From contig JANXRO010000263.1 in NCBI GenBank assembly GCA_025356765.1, forward strand, positions 1 through 17,342: 17,342 nt of DNA. Reading direction: 5' to 3'. Source of the stretch: Hyphomicrobiales bacterium (lineage in GTDB: Bacteria; Pseudomonadota; Alphaproteobacteria; Rhizobiales; Aestuariivirgaceae). A model generated the notes under the pieces. It saw only the letters and a program-made list of their open reading frames with translations. It did no database searches and had not been told where the DNA came from. The position numbers and the translations under genes are program-made. How positions within the stretch are numbered: the first letter of the stretch is position 1; each line of letters begins with the position of its first letter. Positions 13,074 through 17,342 of the stretch are shown piece by piece.

Positions 13074-13490
13074 TTATGCTTCGCCAAGGCGCGCAACAAA
13101 GCGGCACTTGATTGGTAATTTAGCAGAAGCCAAACGCAGGGCCTCTTCAGCAACAGCACGCGGAATGCCATCAACTTCAAAAATCACACGGCCTGGCTTA
13201 ACGCGGGCTGCCCAATATTCGGTTGAACCCTTACCAGAGCCCATCCGAACTTCGGCTGGCTTTTTGGAAACTGGCACGTCTGGAAACACACGGATCCAAA
13301 CACGACCAGCACGTTTCATGCCACGCGCAAGTGCGCGACGTGCAGCTTCAATTTGACGAGCCGTCAAACGATCTGGTTCCAAAGCCTTCAAACCAAACGA
13401 GCCATAATCCAACGTGTTGCAGCTGGTAGACTTGCCGTGAATGCGGCCCTTGTGGGCTTTGCGATATTTTGTCTTTTTAGGTTGTAACAT
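13074..13490 (-). CDS. rplP: 50S ribosomal protein L16
   Basis: L16 lies next to the A site and 5S rRNA and is needed for late maturation of the large subunit. The product has 138 residues and starts MLQPKKTKYRKAHKGRIHGK. RQIEAARRALARGMKRAGRV, the arginine of FPDVPVSKKPAEVRMGSGKG, and AARVKPGRVIFEVDG follow the family pattern. The region before the ATG has only a weak purine run (GAGA). It is 15 bases after rpsC. Confidence 0.98.
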   Translation of the reverse strand: MLQPKKTKYRKAHKGRIHGKSTSCNTLDYGSFGLKALEPDRLTARQIEAARRALARGMKRAGRVWIRVFPDVPVSKKPAEVRMGSGKGSTEYWAARVKPGRVIFEVDGIPRAVAEEALRLASAKLPIKCRFVARLGEA

Positions 13491-13505
13491 GATCTATCTC
13501 AAACT

Positions 13506-14222
13506 TTACGCGTTTGCAGGCTCGCGACGCGGTGGACGCGGCGCTGGGCCTTCTTGTGCTTCGGCTAAGCGTTTATCTTGGGCCATTGGATCATGTTCCA
13601 TGATCTCGCCCTTAAATATCCAAACTTTTACACCGTTGGTGCCGTAAGCTGTGTGAGCTGTGGCAACACCATAATCAATATCAGCGCGCATTGTATGCAA
13701 TGGCACGCGGCCTTCGCGATACCATTCAACACGCGCAATTTCAGCGCCGCCCAAACGGCCTGAGCAAGTAATCTTGATACCCAAAGCGCCAAGACGTTGT
13801 GCAGATTGTACGGCACGCTTCATGGCACGACGGAAAGCCACGCGGCGTTCAAGTTGTTGGGCAATGTTGTCAGCAACCAAAGTCGCATCAACTTCGGGTT
13901 TGCGCACTTCAACGATGTTGAGGTGAACTTCCGAGCCCGTCATATCAGCAACTTTTTTGCGCAGCTTTTCAATGTCTGCACCCTTTTTGCCGATCACAAC
14001 ACCCGGACGCGCCGAATAAATTGTAACCCGGCACTTCTTGTGGGGGCGTTCAATCAGAACCTTTGAAACACCAGCTTGCTTCAATTCCTTTGTAAGGTAA
14101 GCGCGGATCTTCACATCCTCATGCAAAAGCTTGCCAAACTCACGTGAGTTGGCGAACCAGCGTGAATCCCATGTGCGGTTAATGCCAAGGCGCAGACCGA
14201 TTGGATTGACTTTTTGACCCAT
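13506..14222 (-). CDS. rpsC: 30S ribosomal protein S3
   Basis: S3 forms part of the mRNA entry tunnel and of the helicase activity of the ribosome, and carries a KH domain. The product has 238 residues. It starts GQKVNPIGLRLGINRTWDSR, has the KH GxxG in VVIGKKGADIEKLRKKVADM, and the C-terminal segment ITCSGRLGGAEIARVEWYRE. A variable proline/arginine-rich tail follows (about 215-238). The ATG shares one base with the rplV stop in TAATG, so the two are probably translationally coupled. Confidence 0.98.
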   Translation of the reverse strand: MGQKVNPIGLRLGINRTWDSRWFANSREFGKLLHEDVKIRAYLTKELKQAGVSKVLIERPHKKCRVTIYSARPGVVIGKKGADIEKLRKKVADMTGSEVHLNIVEVRKPEVDATLVADNIAQQLERRVAFRRAMKRAVQSAQRLGALGIKITCSGRLGGAEIARVEWYREGRVPLHTMRADIDYGVATAHTAYGTNGVKVWIFKGEIMEHDPMAQDKRLAEAQEGPAPRPPRREPANA

Positions 14223-14605
14223 TATGCGGCCTCTTTGGTTGTTTGACGAACAACAATCGTCAGTTCGCTAAAATATTTCTTAATGTGGCCAACACGGCCA
14301 CGAGCATCTGGCATCCAGCGCTTCATCACCAAGTTCTTGCCAACCCAAGCTTCTGCAACAACAAGATCATTGATGTCGAGAGAATGATTGTTTTCAGCGT
14401 TCGCAATCGCTGACTCTAAGGTCTTCTTTACGTCCTTCGCAATACGACGACGCGAGAACGTGAGATGAGCCAACGCCTTGTTCACAGTAAGACCACGGAT
14501 TTCAGTTGCCACTTCGTTGAGCTTGCGTGGGCTGATGCGGATCGAACGTGTGATCGCTTTTGCCTCAGTGTCGCTCAGGGCGCGTTTGGTTTTTGGCTTG
14601 CTCAT
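14222..14605 (-). CDS. rplV: 50S ribosomal protein L22
   Basis: L22 reaches from the surface into the peptide exit tunnel through a long beta hairpin, where macrolide-resistance and stalling mutations fall. From the ATG at 14605 it has 127 residues: RISPRKLNEVATEIRGLTVN, AHLTFSRRRIAKDVKKTLES, and the hairpin WMPDARGRVGHIKKYFSELT. The frame is open to 14689, but that overlaps rpsS and adds a non-homologous lead, so 14605 is preferred. It starts one base after the rpsS stop, with no strong ribosome binding site. Confidence 0.97.
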   Translation of the reverse strand: MSKPKTKRALSDTEAKAITRSIRISPRKLNEVATEIRGLTVNKALAHLTFSRRRIAKDVKKTLESAIANAENNHSLDINDLVVAEAWVGKNLVMKRWMPDARGRVGHIKKYFSELTIVVRQTTKEAA

Positions 14606-14606
14606 A

Positions 14607-14885
14607 TTACTTCGCTGCCGCCTTTTTGTCGCCGGCCGAGTGGGCCTTGAAGGTACGCGTTGGTGCAAATTCGCCAAGCTTATGTCCAACCATTTCTTCC
14701 GAAACGTGCACAGGAATAAACTTATTGCCGTTGTGCACCTGGAATGTCAGGCCCACAAACTGCGGCAGAATGGTCGAACGACGGCTCCAGGTTTTAATCG
14801 CAGCATTGCGCTGACCCTTCGCGGCTTCCGCCTTCTTCAAAACATACCCGTCTACAAACGGGCCTTTCCAGACTGAACGTGTCAC
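14607..14885 (-). CDS. rpsS: 30S ribosomal protein S19
   Basis: S19 lies in the head of the small subunit with S13 and touches the A-site tRNA. The product has 92 residues, the normal length. It begins TRSVWKGPFVDGYVLKKAEA, contains WSRRSTILPQFVGLTFQVHN and MVGHKLGEFAPTRTFKAHSA. The start is a GTG at 14883-14885 with AGAGG upstream. It lies 13 bases after rplB. Confidence 0.98.
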   Translation of the reverse strand: MTRSVWKGPFVDGYVLKKAEAAKGQRNAAIKTWSRRSTILPQFVGLTFQVHNGNKFIPVHVSEEMVGHKLGEFAPTRTFKAHSAGDKKAAAK

Positions 14886-14898
14886 TGGCTTCTACCTC

Positions 14899-15729
14899 TT
14901 ACTGCGATTTCTTGCGATCATGGCGTGAGCGCACGATCAGCTTTGAAGTCGATTTATTTGTTCTTGTCTTATAACCCTTGGTTGGCTTGCCCCATGGGGT
15001 TGACCAATGCTTACCACCATTTGTACGACCGCCGTTTGGATGGTCGACTGGGTTGCGAGCAATACCGCGAGATACAGGGCGAGCGCCCTTCCAACGAGCA
15101 CGGCCGGCCTTGCCAACCACTTCGTTGATATGATCTTGATTTGAAACAGCGCCAACAGATGCCATTGCATTGGCAGGAACCAAACGTGTTTCGCCAGATT
15201 TCAATCGAATGATAACAAAGGCACCATCACGACCAGCAACCATCGCATACGTGCCAGCAGCACGCGAAAGCGAACCGCCTGCACCTGGCTTGGTTTCAAC
15301 GTTATGCACAATCGTGCCAACAGGAACCGAACCAATTTCCATGGCGTTGCCTGGCTTCACGTCAGTTTGCTTTGACGAAATAACCGTATCGCCAACAGCC
15401 AAACGTTGTGGTGCCAAAATATAAGACAGCGTGCCGTCTGTATATTTGATCAGAGCAATAAAGCCAGTGCGGTTTGGATCATATTCCAAACGCTCAACAA
15501 CAGCAGGCATGTCATGCTTGATGCGCTTGAAATCGATCAAACGATAAGCAGTTTTGTGACCACCACCTTTGCGGCGTGAAGTAATGCGGCCCGTGTTGCC
15601 ACGACCACCATGAGAATGTTGCCCTTCAACCAGCGTCTTTACTGGCTTGCCCTTATAAAGGTGGCTGCGGTCAACCTGGATAAGGTGGCGGCGGCCGGCG
15701 CTTGTGGGGTTAAATGTTTTCAGTGCCAT
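14899..15729 (-). CDS. rplB: 50S ribosomal protein L2
   Basis: L2 is a core protein near the peptidyl transferase centre and is needed for subunit joining. The product has 276 residues and starts MALKTFNPTSAGRRHLIQVD, with GGRGNTGRITSRRKGGGHKT (41-60), AGTYAMVAGRDGAFVIIRL in the RNA-binding domain, and the C-terminal loop NPVDHPN with GGRTNGGKHWSTPWG (226-247). Most bacteria read VDHPHGGGEG there; the first histidine (H230 with the initiator counted) is kept, the second is Asn. It follows rplW by 7 bases. Confidence 0.98.
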   Translation of the reverse strand: MALKTFNPTSAGRRHLIQVDRSHLYKGKPVKTLVEGQHSHGGRGNTGRITSRRKGGGHKTAYRLIDFKRIKHDMPAVVERLEYDPNRTGFIALIKYTDGTLSYILAPQRLAVGDTVISSKQTDVKPGNAMEIGSVPVGTIVHNVETKPGAGGSLSRAAGTYAMVAGRDGAFVIIRLKSGETRLVPANAMASVGAVSNQDHINEVVGKAGRARWKGARPVSRGIARNPVDHPNGGRTNGGKHWSTPWGKPTKGYKTRTNKSTSKLIVRSRHDRKKSQ

Positions 15730-15736
15730 GTTAAAC

Positions 15737-16030
15737 TCACAGTCCCGTCGTCACATCAAGACGTTCGCCTGCGGCCAACGTCACATAAGCTTTCTTCGAG
15801 TCAGACAGCAAAGCTGGACGACCCTTAAAACGCTTCAATTTGCCTTTGCGAACAAGTGTGTTCACAGCTTCAACTTTCACACCAAACAGGCCTTCAATTG
15901 CAGCCTTGATTTGTGGCTTGGTTGCGCGTCTTGCAACATTAAACACGTGGGTATTGGTGTCTGCAATCAACGTGGCCTTTTCGGTAATCGAAGGGCTGTG
16001 GATGATGGCGTAATGATGTTCTTTGCTCAT
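15737..16030 (-). CDS. rplW: 50S ribosomal protein L23
   Basis: L23 at the exit tunnel rim is the docking site for trigger factor and signal recognition particle. The product has 97 residues. It shows YAIIHSPSITEKATLIADTN, the basic loop FGVKVEAVNTLVRKGKLKRF and a closing AYVTLAAGERLDVTTGL, as expected of alphaproteobacterial L23. Its ATG overlaps the rplD stop by four bases (ATGA), a sign of coupled translation. Confidence 0.97.
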   Translation of the reverse strand: MSKEHHYAIIHSPSITEKATLIADTNTHVFNVARRATKPQIKAAIEGLFGVKVEAVNTLVRKGKLKRFKGRPALLSDSKKAYVTLAAGERLDVTTGL

Positions 16031-16647
16031 TTAAATCGTGCCTCCAGCGCTTCAACAGCAGCCTTGGTCAAAACCAAGTTCTTGCGGCGCAGAATGTCAT
16101 AAACGTTGATGCCTTGGATTGGCAGAACATCAATGTTGGCGATGTTGCGCGCTGCGCGTGCAAAACCTTCATTCAATGTTGCGCCATCAATAATCAACGC
16201 ATTCACCAAGCCCAATTTTTCGAACATGGCTTTCACATCTTTGGTCTTGCCGATTTTCATTTCGGCTTTGTCCAAGATGATCAATTCAGATGATTTGATC
16301 TTGGAGGAAAGTGCATGGCGCAAACCAAGTGCACGAACCTTTTTATTCAATGATGTTTCATGGCTGCGGAAACGTGGGCCAAAGGCCTTGCCGCCGCCGA
16401 CGAAAATACCAGCTTTGCGTGAACCGTGGCGAGCGCCACCGCCACCTTTTTGATTGCCAAGCTTGTGTGTCGTACGGTTGATTTCACCGCGAGACTTGGC
16501 TTGGTGCGTGCCCTGTTGGCGCTTATTCAACTGCCATTGAACAACGCGGTGAAGAATATCAGCGCGCGGGTCAAGTCCGAAAATCAGATCGGAAACATCA
16601 ACTGTTCCGGCCATATCTGCTTCAAGTGTTTTTACATCAAGTTTCAT
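16027..16647 (-). CDS. rplD: 50S ribosomal protein L4
   Basis: L4 reaches into the exit tunnel opposite L22 and, in Escherichia coli, regulates its own operon. From the ATG at 16647 it has 206 residues: MKLDVKTLEADMAGTVDVSD, LHRVVQWQLNKRQQGTHQAK, the extended loop QKGGGGARHGSRKAGIFVGG, and NIDVLPIQGINVYDILRRKN. GAGG (16653-16656) is five bases from this ATG and only two from the adjacent ATG at 16650. The open frame to 16725 would add an unrelated hydrophobic lead that overlaps rplC and is not real. Confidence 0.97.
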   Translation of the reverse strand: MKLDVKTLEADMAGTVDVSDLIFGLDPRADILHRVVQWQLNKRQQGTHQAKSRGEINRTTHKLGNQKGGGGARHGSRKAGIFVGGGKAFGPRFRSHETSLNKKVRALGLRHALSSKIKSSELIILDKAEMKIGKTKDVKAMFEKLGLVNALIIDGATLNEGFARAARNIANIDVLPIQGINVYDILRRKNLVLTKAAVEALEARFK

Positions 16648-16654
16648 CATGGCC

Positions 16655-17342
16655 TCACTGTGCTGCTGGTGCTGCGGCTGCAGCAGTAAAAGCACCAGGC
16701 TTAGGTGCTGACGCAGGAAGCGCACGCTTCACAGCATCACGAACCGAAACCCAACCACCTTGCGAACCGGGAACTGAACCTTTGAGAAGGATCAAACCAC
16801 GTTCTTTGTCAGTGCGAACAACAACGATATTCAATGTTGTCACAGAGTCTGAACCCATGTGACCAGGCATCTTCTTGTTCTTGAACACTTTGCCAGGATC
16901 TTGGCGGTTACCAGTCGAACCAATCGAACGATGGCTCACTGAAACACCGTGCGTTGCGCGAAGGCCGCGGAAGTTCCAGCGCTTCATACCGCCGGCAAAA
17001 CCTTTGCCCTTGGATGTGCCTGTCACGTCAACAAACTGTCCTGCAACGAAATGATCAGCAGTAACTTCTGCACCAACCGGCATCATCGCATCTGCGGCAA
17101 CGCGGAATTCCTGAAGCTTGCGCTTTGGTTCCACGCCAGCTGCTGCGAATTGCCCACGATCAGCCTTTGTAAGGCGCTTGATCTTTGGCGTGGCAGAGCC
17201 AAGCTGCAAAGCTGTATAGCCATGCTTCTCGGTTGTTTTGTGGCCAACAACGTGAACGTTATCGACTTTCAACACGGTCACAGGAACAACTGCTCCCTCT
17301 TCCGTGTAAATCCGGGTCATGCCCAGTTTTTTTGCGATGATG
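16655..17342 (-). CDS. rplC: 50S ribosomal protein L3, N-terminus cut by window edge
   Basis: L3 is one of the first proteins to bind 23S rRNA and reaches toward the peptidyl transferase centre. The frame continues past the internal ATG at 17320 to the right edge as IIAKKLG-MTRIY, matching the usual start MRSGIIAKKLGMTR; thus only a few residues lie outside. The body has LKVDNVHVVG, GFAGGMKRWNFRGLRATHGV and HRSIGSTGNRQDPGKVFKNK, whose Gln is the site methylated by PrmB in the family. An alanine-rich tail closes it. rpsJ should lie just beyond the window. Confidence 0.97.
   Translation of the reverse strand, partial: IIAKKLGMTRIYTEEGAVVPVTVLKVDNVHVVGHKTTEKHGYTALQLGSATPKIKRLTKADRGQFAAAGVEPKRKLQEFRVAADAMMPVGAEVTADHFVAGQFVDVTGTSKGKGFAGGMKRWNFRGLRATHGVSVSHRSIGSTGNRQDPGKVFKNKKMPGHMGSDSVTTLNIVVVRTDKERGLILLKGSVPGSQGGWVSVRDAVKRALPASAPKPGAFTAAAAAPAAQ

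Noticed and set aside
14606..14689. 28-residue N-terminal extension of L22
   Set aside because: It overlaps the end of rpsS in another frame and does not resemble L22; the ATG at 14605 gives the normal length.
16648..16725. Hydrophobic leader on L4 that looks like a signal peptide
   Set aside because: It comes from reading rplC's alanine-rich tail in another frame; L4 is cytoplasmic and the ribosome binding site fixes the start at 16647.
3681..17342. A hidden defence system, mobile element or CRISPR array inside the ribosomal cluster
   Set aside because: Every stretch is filled by a recognised gene in conserved order, gaps are short, and no direct repeat series or transposase-like protein is present.

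Overview
The window reads as a conserved chromosomal stretch of an alphaproteobacterium. The main reason is gene order. An almost unbroken S10-spc-alpha ribosomal protein cluster runs on the minus strand from rplC to rplQ, with secY-adk inserted before rpsM and with no rpsD or rpmJ, which is the usual alphaproteobacterial layout. An ssb-gyrA pair nearby and a GcvA-like LysR regulator fit the same group. A finer placement (Hyphomicrobiales-like or Rhodobacterales-like) cannot be settled from these bases alone. Codon use looks moderate in GC and fairly even, and I see no mobile element, tRNA, rRNA, CRISPR array or integration scar.

Layout from left to right. Positions 1-189 hold the first 63 codons of gyrA (minus), cut by the window edge. 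Positions 353-841 hold ssb (minus), followed upstream by a repeat-rich regulatory region. Positions 978-1313 hold a compact unit: a 48-codon minus-strand gene with a strong ribosome binding site and its own intrinsic terminator, facing a LysR-type regulator gene (1314-2228, plus) across an intergenic region with two dyads, one of which fits the LysR T-N11-A box. Two further plus-strand genes follow: a small YkgJ-like cysteine-cluster protein (2283-2660) and a predicted exported ClpP/crotonase-fold protein (2747-3634). A strong hairpin at 3636-3660 separates them from the convergent ribosomal cluster.

From 3681 to the right edge everything is on the minus strand and is read right to left: rplC (5' end just outside the window), rplD, rplW, rplB, rpsS, rplV, rpsC, rplP, rpmC, rpsQ, rplN, rplX, rplE, rpsN, rpsH, rplF, rplR, rpsE, rpmD, rplO, secY, adk, rpsM, rpsK, rpoA, rplQ. 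Gaps are mostly 0-60 bases, several genes overlap by 1-8 bases, and the only larger gap (194 bases, adk to rpsM) holds candidate promoters and a leader hairpin. The cluster makes parts of both ribosomal subunits, the SecY translocon channel, adenylate kinase and the RNA polymerase alpha subunit, so it couples translation, secretion and transcription capacity.

I found no convincing multi-gene novel system. The parts most worth a second look are the unrecognised 48-residue gene with the divergent LysR gene, the heptamer repeats upstream of ssb, the exported ClpP-like protein, and the hairpin pair in front of rpoA. Several start codons had to be moved inward from the longest open frame (lysR, secY, rpmD, rpsE, rplE, rplX, rplV, rplD), and rplC must extend outward beyond the window.
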